DNA of 64,000 nucleotides, from positions 27,116,870 through 27,180,869 of the forward strand of contig JBBCBC010000009.1 in assembly GCA_037126765.1 (NCBI GenBank), read 5' to 3'. Below the pieces are notes generated by a model. The model saw only the letters and a list, made by a program, of their open reading frames with translations. It did no database searches and had not been told where the DNA came from. Each line of letters begins with the position of its first letter. Within the stretch, counting starts at the first letter, position 1. The DNA is from Stenogyne calaminthoides (Eukaryota > Streptophyta > Magnoliopsida > Lamiales > Lamiaceae). Positions 1 to 10,395 of this stretch are shown piece after piece. A program made the position numbers and the translations under genes.

Positions 1-1259
1 TGCCTTGTAGTGACCCCCGATTTTCTTGGAACTCTTCTTTGAATTCGCGACTTCCTTATTTTCTGAGAGTCGGGATTCCAGCAGTTCCGACGTATGGATC
101 AGGTCACTAGCTCGCCTTCGAAAGTCAGCATAGCTAGCCTGGTATTCGGCGGTCCCTTTCCTGAGGCCGGAGATGGCCCCCAGCAATTTCGCCTCATCCT
201 CTATGGGATCTCCCCTCAAGGATGAGTTTGTCGATCCTTTCAACGTAGGATCGATCTGACTCCATTTCCCCTTGCTGAGTGTTCATGAGGCGCTACCTGA
301 TCGCAGGTCGAGGTGCCAGTGCTGTGGAGTGGGTCAAGAATAGCCTAGCGAGCTATTCAAAAGTGTCCACCGAGAAAGGCGACAATGAGGTGAACCACTT
401 ATGAGCCTGGTCGCTCAAAGTCAGTGAGAACAATCGGCACTTAGTAGCATCGGATGCGCCCATAGAGGTCATGTAGGAATTATATTTTGCCACATGGACC
501 TTTGGGCCCGAGTTTCCACTGTAGCGATCTAAAGTCGCTATGCTGATTTTTCTCTGGGTAGGCGCCAGAGTCACCATAGCCCCGAGTGGAGAATCTGGGA
601 CGAGGTTATTGTCTGTTCTAGCCGGCCATTTTGATTCTCCACTCGTTCGAGAAGTCACTGGACCATCCGGGACAATGCCGCGACCTGAACATCGCGATGA
701 TCCCCAGCAGGGAAAGCCACTTCAGGATCGCCAGGCGATGAACCAACCCCCAAGATTCGTTGCCAGATGTATGTTCAGAGCTAAAGCGAGGTCGCTCCCA
801 CCACTGGAAACAAGATGTCGAGGCTGAGACTGAGCCTCATCCTCGATGACCATTGGAGCCTTTTGAGACCCAAGTCCCCAAGACGGTTGAACACATTCTC
901 CGATCCCGCCGGTCTCTCCCGGAGTCGGCGATTCCAAATGATAGCGTGTTTTGCTGGGTCATAGGCCAGTTGGCCCGTTGACCGTCCCTTTCGATAAAGG
1001 CCCCCTTACCCTTAGAGGTTCTGGCATTGTGGGCGGTCTTTTTGACCGGAGGCTGCCCCTCCTCGCCATCAAAGGCGAGACGTTTCTTGTTGAGAATGGC
1101 CATTACGGCCTTGGCATCTTCTGGTGTTTGAACTAGGTTCCACCAATCAGGAGTGATCGCCGGGGCTATGGGGCAGGTGCGTTGTGAGCTCAGGGATGCT
1201 TCAGCACCATTGCGGGCATCGTGTTCGGTAGTGTTACCTTGATTAATAGTCATTGTCAT
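1..1259 (-). pseudogene. Ty3/gypsy gag region, copy A, degraded and cut by the window edge
   Basis: The minus strand encodes pieces of a plant gypsy-type Gag polyprotein. It opens with an N-terminal leader protein (1259 down to 837) that contains TPEDAKAVMAILNKKRL. A capsid-like stretch (658 down to 353) has YNSYMTSMGASDATKC and LTLSDQAHKWF, a pattern typical of plant Retrotrans_gag domains. Further gag sequence continues in broken frames to the window edge. The leader start is about 75 bases inside the adjoining LTR-like block at 1335-1987, which is where gag should begin. The same order of pieces recurs in copy B at 2107-3686, which supports the call. No protease, reverse transcriptase or integrase is visible. 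Internal stops and frame changes make this non-functional. Confidence 0.75.
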
Positions 1260-1334
1260 ATGAGTGAAATCAAGTGAGTCTTCTTAAGAACTTATGAGCA
1301 ATTCTGTAGAAAAGTTCCCACAAATGGCGCCAAT

Positions 1335-1987
1335 TGTTGTGCCGATTTACATTTTCCGACCAACAAACAATAAATAATGGATGTTTAGACGATCAAAACA
1401 AGTAAAAGACACAAAGTTTGGTTACCTAGTTCATCCGTAAATAAGACTACGTCTGGGGACGACCAAGCAAGGTATAATTTACTATAATTTCTACCTAAGG
1501 TTCTAAAATTTTCAACCTTTTACAAGTGTGGCCATACAGGCCTATTTATACTACAATTCCCGCCTCTTGGGAGGGAGTTTACATAAGGAAAAGTGCCCTA
1601 AAGGGGGCTTCAATCCCGCAGCCTGCCGATTTCACCTCGCTGGGTCAGAGGTCACCGTCTTTAATGTGCACCAATCATGGGGCAGACTTTGAGGGCGGAT
1701 CTTGTGGCTTGCTGGGTGCTTCATTTAACTGTCAAGATAAGCGACTTATGTTGGTGCAAGTCGCTTCCAGCCTGAGAATCTGGAACGCAAGTCGCCTTGT
1801 GACCTGTGCAAATCTTGTAAGTCGTCTCGCGACCTGCCGCTTATGTGGCCTGGGTAAGGTGTACTTAGTCTTGATGAACAAGTTGACCACGTGGCCATTT
1901 ATCCCCATGTCGCTTTAAATGGCATTGGGGAGGCGAATTGTCGTTCATGCGACTAACTCAGGGGTCGGGTTTATCCATGCTACAACA
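1335..1987 (-). repeat. LTR of Ty3/gypsy element (LTR-A)
   Basis: The block starts TGTTGT and ends ACAACA, the inverted ends expected of an LTR. A TATAAATA box lies on the minus strand at 1543-1550. On the minus strand it is followed directly by ATTGGCGCC, a plausible primer-binding site, and then the gag of copy A. It matches LTR-B (3767-4381) over most of its length at a level I judge by eye to be roughly two-thirds identity. The two are therefore old relatives, not a fresh pair. Confidence 0.7.
1543..1550 (-). promoter_or_regulatory. TATA box of LTR-A
   Basis: TATAAATA followed by AGGCC on the minus strand, inside LTR-A. The identical TATAAATAGGCC motif stands at the equivalent place in LTR-B (3987-3994), so it is probably the retrotransposon promoter. 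Confidence 0.55.
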
Positions 1988-2106
1988 TGTGCCATATGAA
2001 TTTTCAAGCTCGTAAGCTTTAATAGGTAGACATCTTGGTGTCTTCAATGGTGGAGAGACCTTTCGGCTAGATCTCCTTGTTTGGGATGGTTGGGTGATTA
2101 GCGATC

Positions 2107-3686
2107 TCAAGGCTCTGGCTCATTGTCCGTTTGAGGTCGCTTGACGAACTCATTCAATAAACCGCCCTCATAAAACCTCCAAAGTTGTTTCAGTAGGTCC
2201 TTGCATTCACTTGTATAGTGACCTACCTGGTCGTGGTAGTGGCAGAACTTGTATGAGTTCTGCTTGTTCTTATTCTTCATTGGGCGAGGTGGGAGAAGTA
2301 ACTCCCGACCCTTGATCTGCGTGTAGACATGAATGGGTGTCATGCCTAGGACATCCATCAACTACACAGAAATTGACTCTTCGAATGGCTTGCAGTTGTT
2401 GGGAGCTTTTTGGTGGCTCCCCAGATCCCTTGAAACTCCTCTTTGGTGCCCCGACTTCCTCTTGTCGGAGAGCTGGGACTCCAGAAGCTCTGTAGTAAGT
2501 ATCAGGTTACCAGCCCGCTTCCGGAAGTCAGCGTAACTGGTTGGATAGTCGGCGGTCATGCGCCGCCACATCTTGGTTCCCTTTTTGAGGCCGCCAAAGA
2601 TCCCGAGCAGTTTTGTTTCATCCCCTAAGGGATCTCCTTCAAGAATGAGCTTCTCGATTCTTTTAATATAGGATCGATCAGACTCATTATCACTTTGCTG
2701 AGCATTCATCAGGCGCTGCTTGGTCGCTAGTCAGGGAGCCATTGTCGAGAAATGACTCATGAATAGTCTGGCGAGCTATTCGAATGTGTCCACCGAGCAT
2801 GAAGGCAGTGAAGTGAATCACATATGAGCATGGTCGCTCAAAGTCAATGGAAAGAGCCAACATCTGGTCACGTCGGTTGCACCCATAGATGCCATGTAGG
2901 AGATATACCTCGATACATAAATCTTTGGGTCCGAGCTCCCGTCGTAGCAATCTATTGTTGCTGCGTCGACTTCCTCTGAGTAGGTGCTAAAGTAATTAGC
3001 GTACCAAATGGTGATCTTGGATGACGAGGTTCGCATCCGTCCCCATCATCCCATTCTAATCTTCAATCCATTCAAGCAATGCCTGAACAGTACGGGTAAG
3101 TGTGGCGACTTGTGCGTTGTGAAGACGTGAGGTCGGGAAGGTGCCCTGCCAGTTGCCGTGGTGGATAACTGAGTTTCTTGGCAACTCATCATGGTGCATG
3201 TTCAGTGCCATGGAGAGGTCGCGCTCAACCTGCTCTGCATGTCGAGGCTGAGAATGAGCCTCATCCTAGATTTCTAAAGGCACTTTTCGTACCACCTGGT
3301 TTCCGAGGTGGGTGAACACATTGTTCGAGCCTGCGGGTCTTTCCAGGACCCGGTAGTTTCGGGTGAATGCGTGCTTTGCCAGGAGATAGGCCAATTGGCC
3401 TGTACGATCGTCCCTTTTCGATTTGGATGCCCTTACCGTTGGAAGTTCCGACATCGTGGGCAGTCTTTTTGACCGGTGGTTGATTCTCCGGGCCACCGAA
3501 ATTGAGACGCCTTTTGTTGAGGATAGCCATGATGGTTTTTTCATCCTCAGGTGTCCGGATGAGGTTCCTCCAGTGGGGAGTGGCCGCCGGGGCTGCCTGA
3601 CGGGTACATCGAGAGCTTTGGGAGGCCTCCACACCATCACAGGCATCAGCTTCAGTCCTAGCAGCATCTTTCTGGTTGATCGCCAT
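2107..3686 (-). pseudogene. Ty3/gypsy gag region, copy B, with zinc knuckle
   Basis: Gag of a second gypsy unit, read right to left. The leader protein (3686 to 3261) contains TPEDEKTIMAILNKRRL. The capsid-like part (3036 to 2818) contains YDGSSDPKIYVSRYISYMA. The C-terminal part (2709 to 2362) carries WRRMTADYPTSYADF. A zinc knuckle of the form C-x2-H-x4-H-x4-C (CHYHDQVGHYTSEC) lies at 2244 to 2203. That C-H-H-C spacing is known from plant TAT-type gypsy Gags. Frames are broken between the pieces. Gag stops at 2107, and only about 120 bases separate it from LTR-A, so pol is missing altogether. Either this is a non-autonomous gag-only derivative or a large deletion removed pol. Confidence 0.75.
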
Positions 3687-3766
3687 CGTAGAGTAATTTG
3701 GAAGAAAGTGGGCCTTCTAAGAGCGCTTACAATTAAGTAGAAAAGCTTCCCACAGACAGCTCCAAT

Positions 3767-4381
3767 TGTTGTGTCCGGTTTAATATTCCGGTCAACAAGT
3801 TACTTAAACGATGACTTATTGAACAAAAAGCGATAAAGAACCAGTAGGTTTGTTGACCCAGTTCGCCTTTGAAAAGACTACGTCTGGGGGCGAACCAAGC
3901 CAGGAGTATTCTTACTATCTTCTTAGTTTTAGTACTGAAAAATTCTAACCATGTTCCAACCTCCTTCTAGTATGGCCATGGTGGCCTATTTATACAAGGA
4001 TTCCCGTCTCTTTGGCGGGAATTTACATAAGGAATGTACAATAAATGTGGCTTCAATCCCGCTGGCCAGGAATTCTATCTCGTCGGGTCTGAGTTGCTGC
4101 ATTTAGTGTGCGCCAATTGCGGGGAGGACTTCGGGGGCGGATCTTGCGGCTTATCGCACGTTTTCCAAGTGCTGATAGGATCTGCGACCTCTGGCAGGCT
4201 TTGGGCTACCTGTGAGCTACCTATGATCTGTGACCTGTGGCCTGCGACCTGTGGCTTGTGGCCTGCGACTTCACGTCCTCCGGCTCGCGGAGTCTTGTTC
4301 CGAGTTATTCTTCCTGGTCGCCTGTAGCGACTTGCAATCCTTGCGACCTCTATGCAAGTCGGGTTTATTCTTCTCACAACA
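3767..4381 (-). repeat. LTR of Ty3/gypsy element (LTR-B)
   Basis: Begins TGTTGT and ends ACAACA. It shares a minus-strand TATAAATAGGCC (3987-3994) and several blocks with LTR-A. The minus strand continues into ATTGGAGCTG, a mutated version of the primer site next to LTR-A, and then the copy B leader. It is the upstream (5') LTR of copy B. The bases flanking 4381 do not match those left of LTR-A, so no target duplication links the two. Confidence 0.65.
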
Positions 4382-4960
4382 GTCCAGATTTAAGGTTTAT
4401 TTATTTTACATTAAATAAATTATAACCGAATCGAAGACGAAGATGAGGAATTGAAGATGGATCCGGAACCGTGCACATGCAGCGTGCGTCGCGCAAAACG
4501 TGCCAAGGGAGGCCGCGCATGACGCGGACACTGGCAGGAGCGCACGGGCGCGGGGAGCGACCACGGGATGAGTGTCGGGTGGGATCATTTGGGCGGGCGC
4601 ACGCATGGTGCACGTATCACCCAAGCGCGTGCGCGCGCAGGGACGCTCGAAGGCGGGCCGAAGCGCACGACGCGAGCAGGGATGCTTGAAAGCAAGCAGA
4701 AGCGCACGACGTTGGGCGTGCTCGCGCGATGCGCGCGGCACTGCCGAGTCCCATGGGGCAACATGCATGGGCGCGGGTGCCTGGTCAAGATGGCCGACTG
4801 GGATGCGGGCCGGCATCCTAGCTGCGTGCTGTTCGACGTAGCCGAACGACGAGCATGGCATGGCTTGGCGAAATGTGACGAAGTTTTTTTTCGAGACGAA
4901 CGAGTGGGAGAAATTCAAGACGGTACTTCTTCAACTTTAAGACGAGAAAATTAAACCATG
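4382..4960. other. GC-rich island without recognised gene
   Basis: Very GC-rich and CpG-rich compared with the AT-rich surroundings, especially 4470-4870. It carries a near-exact internal direct repeat, with GAAGCGCACGACG-type units near 4661 and 4702. Open frames exist on both strands (170 codons minus at 4406-4918, 128 codons plus at 4568-4954), but their products are Arg/Ala/His-rich and resemble no family I know. High GC alone produces such frames. It may belong to the 5' end of Copia-1 or be an unrelated insertion. Confidence 0.5.
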
Positions 4961-5638
4961 ACAACTAGATAATTGGTGCCCAATTTGTTTAATTTTTGTT
5001 TTCTTTTGATATGTTTTTTTTCTTATGCTTCTGTTTAATTTGTTTAATGTGTTTGAATGAGAAATTATATTTGAAAATCTCAACCTCAAAATTACTAAGT
5101 ATGTTTTAAATAATTAATTTATTTTTAAAAAAATCAAATTAATTTTGACCTCCATGATTTATTTATTTGTGAAATCTTTTGGAGAAATTTCCTCCACGGA
5201 ACGGTTAAAAGATGGCTATCACATGAATAAATTCCTAACGGATGATTGTGAATTATTATTAGTGGCGACAATGACCCTCCCCACGAGGCTTGTTCAAAAC
5301 GAAGTAATAATTCTGTATTTGATCATGGTTATTACTTAGACATAAAATTGATATGCATATACTTCTCCTAAGTCCCTGTCAATTTTATATGGTCAAGTGG
5401 GAGCCAACTATTAATTTTGAATTAAAGGTTTGTAATTGTCTTTGTTTGTAACCTGCTTAAATGTGTTTAAATAGACATTTCACCACACGTGACCTATTTA
5501 AACTGTTTTAGGATGTTGGCTAATGCATGTTCATATTCTTTTGAGATTTTGATATGTTACATGTGATTGAATTATGTGATAAATTTTGTGCTTAATCTGG
5601 ATATTAACACAAAAATGTATATTTATTTTCAGTTCAAC
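4961..5638 (+). repeat. probable leader and LTR remnant of Copia-1
   Basis: An AT-rich, non-coding 680 bp immediately before the Copia-1 gag start. It should contain the 5' LTR and leader, but the matching 3' LTR is gone, so the LTR limits cannot be set by comparison. No clear TGGTATCAGAG primer site was found. Called from position only. Confidence 0.35.
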
Positions 5639-6547
5639 ATGTCGCAACCTTTTAATCCACTGTTTAATATACTAAAAGATCATCAATTGACTGGTGAAAA
5701 CTTTGTCGATTGGAATAAAAAATTATCTATTATCCTAACTGCACAACAACACAAGTGGGTTCTTGATGTACCAAAATCCGAAAAGCCTATTGATGACTCT
5801 AGTGAGACGGATAAGAAAGAGTATAATGACTGGGAGCGTTCCAATGAAATGGCTAAGTGCACCATCCTGGCCTCAATGTCGGATGTGTTACAACACCAAT
5901 ACCAGAACTTTGGAACTGCTGCGGAAATTATGTGAAGTCTTAAAGCGATGTTTCAACATCAGAACCATACAGCTAGGCATGTCACCATGCGAGATATGTT
6001 GTCGCAAGAAATGGTGGAGGAAACGCCCGTGAGGGATCACGTTCTCCAGATGATGGCTCACCTTAACAAGCTTGAGGTTTTAGGCGCTGAGTGTGATCTC
6101 GAAACTAAAATCGAGTACATCCTCCATTCTCTACCGAAGAGCTTTGATAAATTTTACCTGGACTACCTAATGAGCGATCAGGAGTACACTTTGCATGATC
6201 TAATGCAAGCTCTAGATTCGGCTAAGAAGATAATGGAGCACCAACACCAAGCCTTGGTGGCAATCGACCCTTCTACTTCTTATAGGCCAAATGGTGGTAA
6301 GAAGAAGAAGAAGACAAAAGGCCAAAACCATGCCAACTCAAGCATTGCCAAGGGCAAAGCAAAGGTGAACCAAGGGGATGGTGTCAAGAAGACTGCTAAG
6401 GGGAAGTGTTTCAAGTGCGGTGAGAAAGAACATTGGAGGACAGCCTGTTCCAAGCCAAAGAGGGATGGAAAGAAAAGTAATTCTCATGCACTAGTTGTTG
6501 AAACTTGTTTAGCGGCGTATGCTTCCTATTCGTGGGTAGTGGATACA
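5639..6547 (+). pseudogene. Copia-1 gag (Ty1/copia), with in-frame stops
   Basis: The frame from ATG 5639 begins MSQPFNPLFNILKDHQLTG and follows the usual plant copia Gag layout. First comes a GENFVDW-type N-terminal motif. Next is a helical UBN2-like capsid region with LHSLPKSFDKF and LDSAKKIMEHQ, then a Lys-rich linker. A CCHC zinc knuckle follows (CFKCGEKEHWRTAC, C-x2-C-x4-H-x4-C, near 6409-6450). The frame is interrupted by TGA at about 5933. It is interrupted again at 6548 by TGA inside the protease active-site motif, where D-T-stop-A replaces D-S/T-G-A. Both breaks are single-codon changes in an otherwise continuous frame. Confidence 0.85.
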
Positions 6548-6550
6548 TGA

Positions 6551-8828
6551 GCCACTGATCATGTTTGTTTCACTTTACAGGGGTTCCAGCTAACCCAGCA
6601 ACTTAGTGGGAGTGAGATCCTCATCACACTGGGCAATGCTACGAAAGTGGCAGCTAAAGCAGTGGGAGAAGTGAAGCTATCTTTTGAAGATAGAGTTTTA
6701 GTTTTGAGAGATGTTCTTTGCCTTCCTAGTTTTAGAAAGAATCTTATTTCGGTTTCTAAACTTTTTATGGATGGATATTCAGGTTTTTTTTCTAAGCACG
6801 TTACTTTTTTCTTTTTAAATGATTTGTTTATCTGTCATGGAACGTTGTCGAACAATCTCTACACTATTAACTGTTCACACCACTCACAAAATGCATCCTA
6901 TAACACATCGACTGTTTTGCATAAAAGAAAGTGTTCTTCAAACATGAACGAGACACATCTATGGCATCTAAGATTAGGTCATATTAATCTAAAAAGGATT
7001 CAAAGGTTGGTATAAGACGGATCATTGGAGTCTATCCGGGTTGAACCATTTTCAACTTGTGAATCTTGTTTAGAGGGTAAGATGACCAAGAGTGCATTTG
7101 GAGCCAAAGGGAATAGAGCTACCGAAGTGTTAGAGATCGTTCATACTGACGTATGTGGTCCTATGTCAATCAAAGCAAGGGGAGGTTATGAGTATTTCGT
7201 TACGTTTATCGATGATCACTCAAGATATGGATACATTTTTCTCATTAAGCATAAGTCTGAAACCTTTGATAAGTTCAAAGCGTTTAAGGCTGAAGCAGAA
7301 AACATAGGGAAAAGAGTATCAAGTTTCTACGATCTGATCGTGGAGGCGAATACCTCAGCGATGATTTTCTGAAATACTTATCAGACGAAGGGATTGTATC
7401 CCAGTTAACTGCTCCCGGAACCCCTCAACAAAGCGGGGTAGCAGAATGAAGAAACATAACTCTTTTAGAAATGATCAGATCCATGATGAGTTATTCGGAT
7501 CTTCCTAAGTCGTTTTGGGGACACGCTTTGTAAACAGCGGTTTACATTCTAAACATGGTACCATCCAAATTGGTTCCTAAAACCCCAAAGGAACTGTGGA
7601 CCGGGCGCAAGCCCAGTCTAAGACACATGAAAATTTGGGGTTGTCTGGCTTACATGTTGGACAAGAAAGCCGGTAAGTTGGACCCAAGTTTGGAATTAAG
7701 GTTGTTCATAGGGTATCTCGAGGGAACGAAAGGGTGTATGTTCTATTGTCCCAACGATCAAAGAGTTGTAATAAGTATTCACTTTAGATTTTTGGAAGAT
7801 GACTATATGAACAATAGGAAGCCCAACAGTGAGACTACCTTAGACGAATGAAGAGGGCAAACTCCAACACCAACTGTACAAATTGATATACCAAACGTCA
7901 CACCTACACAAACGGAACCACATCGCAGTGGGAGGGTTGTTAGATAACCCGAGAGATTCTTAGGGCTAGGAGAGTCTTCGGACTTGATCTTAGGAGAACA
8001 ATCGGACCCATGGTCTTACAACGAGGCAATCCAAGATAAGGATGTAGATTCTTGGTAAACTGCAATGAAAGCCGAGATGGGTTCTATGGATCATAATCAA
8101 GTGTGGGAGCTCATCGAACCACCAATAGGGTAAAACCCATTGGATGCAAGTGGGTTTACAAGAGAAAAAGGGGATCGGACAAGAAGGTTGAGGCCTTCAA
8201 GGCTAGACTTGTGGCAAAAGGATACACTCAGAAAGAAGGGATCAATTATGAGGAAACCTTTTCACCTGTAGCCATGTTGAAGTCCATCCGCATTCTCTTG
8301 TAGATAGCTGCACATCTAGATTTCGAGATCTGGCAAATGGATGTCAAGACAGCTTTTCTAAATGGAAGTCTTGAAGAGGAAATCTATATGCGCCAACCCA
8401 AAGGCTTCATTGCGAAAGGCAAAGAGCATCTAGTTTGCAAGCTTAAGAAGTCCATCTACGGGCTTAAGCAAGCATCCCGAGCTTGGAACCAATATTTTGA
8501 TCAAGTAATAAAATCCTATGGTTTTGATCAAAACAAGTTCAAGAGTTGTGTATACAGAAAGTGTGATGGAACTACATTGGTATTCTTAGTACTATATGTA
8601 GACGACATTCTGCTCATAGAAAATGATGTAAAGGTGTTGTCAGACGTGAGGGTGTGGCTATCAAATCAGTTTGATATGAAGGACTTAGGAGAAGTCAGTC
8701 ATATCCTAGGGATCAAGATCACTCGAGATCGCAGGAAAATGATGATTGGCTTATCCCAAGCTTCATACATAGATACTGTTTTGAAGCGATTTAGCATGCA
8801 GGATTCCAAGTACAACTTCACAACCTAG
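6551..8828 (+). pseudogene. Copia-1 pol (integrase and partial reverse transcriptase), truncated
   Basis: Ordered Ty1/copia pol pieces are present. The remainder of protease has VLCLPSFRKNLISVSKL. The GAG-pre-integrase motif is LWHLRLGHINLKRIQRL (about 6960). The integrase core has IVHTDVCGPM and YFVTFIDDHSRYGYIF (about 7135-7240), then the later core motif GTPQQSGVAE (about 7420), which is followed by a stop. Reverse transcriptase has GCKWVYKRKRG, KARLVAKGYTQKEGI (8193), WQMDVKTAFLNGSLEEEI and the catalytic YVDDILL (about 8598). Several stops (for example near 7012, 7369, 7447 and 7530) and frame changes break it. The sequence ends at 8828 in the palm/thumb, and RNase H and the 3' LTR are absent. 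Tandem micro-LTR units take over immediately downstream. Confidence 0.85.
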
Positions 8829-8977
8829 ATGGAATTGAACACTCCATAGGTAGAGGTTGAAGTGCAAAGCTCAGATTGACTTGTCTTGACCAAGAGATTG
8901 CACTAGCACATTGTGGTGTGCTGAAGAGGACCTATAGAGAGGATAAATTATTCCGTACTAGTATCAGATCTCAAGTT

Positions 8978-9540
8978 CCTAACAACTGGTATCAGATCTC
9001 AAGTTCCAGATGAAAGATGTTGAGGAGTTCCTCGGGTGTCAAATGGAAGAAAGACATTGAACGACAAAGTCTTATGGACTAGGCGAGATTAACCTAGATG
9101 AATCGGGTCGTTTGTCGTGAGCCTTGATGAAACGATGAAGTTTCTGTAGACTAGGTAAGTTGACCTAGATAGGGCAAGTCGTTTGAGGAGAGGCTCGATG
9201 GTCTTTCTTTTTTAAAAGGGGAGGATTGTTGGGTGTTAAAGAGTATCCCACACCTAACAACTGGTATCAGAGCCATGGTTCCAGATGAGACGATGTGGAG
9301 GAGTTTCCCAGGTGCAAACATAAGAAAGATAGTGAACGACAAAGTCTTTGTGGACTAGGCAGGGTTGACCTAGTTAAAGAGGGTCGTTTGCAATGAGCCT
9401 TAGTGAAACGATGAGGTCTATATGGACTAGGTAGGTTGACCTAGAAGTCCAGTTCGTTTTGAAGGAAGACTGGTTTCTTCGAGTGAAGGGGAGGATTGTT
9501 GGGTGTCAAATAGTATACCACGCCTAACAATTGGTATCAG
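8978..9540 (+). repeat. Tandem TRIM-like units with 33-bp LTR blocks
   Basis: Two near-complete units in tandem plus the start of a third. Each contains a primer site like the initiator-Met tRNA complement (TGGTATCAGA at 8987, 9262 and 9532), about 237 bp of non-coding spacer, a purine tract (AAAAGGGGAGGAT or GAAGGGGAGGAT), and a block that begins TGTTGGGTGT and ends C(A/G)CCTAACA. The blocks at 9227-9259 and 9497-9529 are 33 bp. The block before 8985 is eroded to CCTAACA. Period is 270-275 bp. This reads as PBS-internal-PPT-LTR repeated head to tail, the pattern left by unequal recombination of a terminal-repeat retrotransposon in miniature, but with unusually short LTRs. Confidence 0.65.
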
Positions 9541-9702
9541 AACATCGATTTGAAAAAAAATGGTGGGAAAGTTATAATGCCTAAAGAAAAATCGTTATTT
9601 AAAAAATTTAATGGAACAAATTTCAACTTTTAAAAGATATCGATCAAGGATTACCAATACGGAAGGGATTGACAAGAAACTGTACCATTGGCTTTAGGCT
9701 TG
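9541..9702 (+). pseudogene. short copia-like gag start fragment
   Basis: After the third primer site an ATG at 9577 gives about 18 codons including FKKFNGTNF. This resembles the start of copia Gag proteins (F-x-G-x-N-F/Y), and a TAA/TAG-interrupted continuation follows. The micro-LTR units may therefore derive from a copia element, with this as the start of its internal region. Too short for certainty. Confidence 0.35.
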
Positions 9703-9835
9703 ACAGTGGGGGTGGGGAATCCCCGTTCCCCATGGGAATCCGTCCTGAACGAGGCGGGGAATCCCCACAAAAATTCCCCGCGAGGCGGGGATGGGGATAG
9801 TATTCCCCGCCCCGTTCCCCGTGGGGCCCGATGTT
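9703..9835. repeat. GC-rich GGGGAATCCCC block, left half
   Basis: Dense overlapping palindromes of the GGGGAATCCCCG type (for example 9717-9729, 9758-9769, 9771-9790). A comparable block lies on the other side of Copia-2 at 21060-21215 in inverted arrangement, sharing CGGGGAATTCC-type words. Together they look like the two subterminal regions of one small DNA transposon (hAT-like by style) that Copia-2 split. No target duplication could be demonstrated. Confidence 0.35.
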
Positions 9836-9863
9836 TTATTACTTAAATTAATATGTATATATA

Positions 9864-10395
9864 TATTGGGAAATTTATTGTTTTGATGGAAGTTCCAAAA
9901 CAGTTGTAATAGGATCAGTCGAACCTGTAAGTCGACTGATGTTTTGATAGGAAACCAGCTGAATGTGTTAGATAGCTGATGAATTAGAATAGGTCACATA
10001 TTGAGGGGGAACTCAATATGTATAGACTAAGTCCTGAAAAAGATCAGTAGCAAGGATCAAGCAATGAAGATCAGAGGCGAAGATCAGCAGACGCAAGAGT
10101 CCAGAAAACTTAGTCTAGAGTACATCAGCAGAGTCGATAGGTTGAAGCTAAGACAACCATATCACAAGACTCAAGATTACTGATCAGAAGAATACTGATC
10201 AGATCAAGGCCAGTCAGAAAAGTGATAAGCAAAACTACTTATCCAAGGCATACGATGAAGATCAGACCAGAAGAATGTCAACTTGGTTGGTTTTACAGGG
10301 CGCCGAATAATTGTACCTGTTAGCCACTCAGAGATCGACATGTATGCTCGGATCTGACGTTGTAGGATATGGCGTATCAGGGCAAACGGCTAGAA
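9864..10395 (+). repeat. 5' LTR of Copia-2, internally truncated
   Basis: Matches the first 513 bases of the 3' LTR (19324-19836) at high identity by eye, then switches at CTAGAA (10391-10395) straight into gag-like sequence. The first bases read TATTGGG instead of TGTTGGG. The remaining ~940 bp of LTR, the primer-binding site and the start of gag were lost in one deletion. A 22-base stretch near 9918-9940 is absent from the 3' LTR. Confidence 0.8.

Noticed and set aside
4406..4918. 170-codon open frame on the minus strand in the GC-rich island
   Set aside because: Composition is Arg/Ala/His/Pro from repeated GC words, an overlapping plus-strand frame is equally open, and no family is recognisable.
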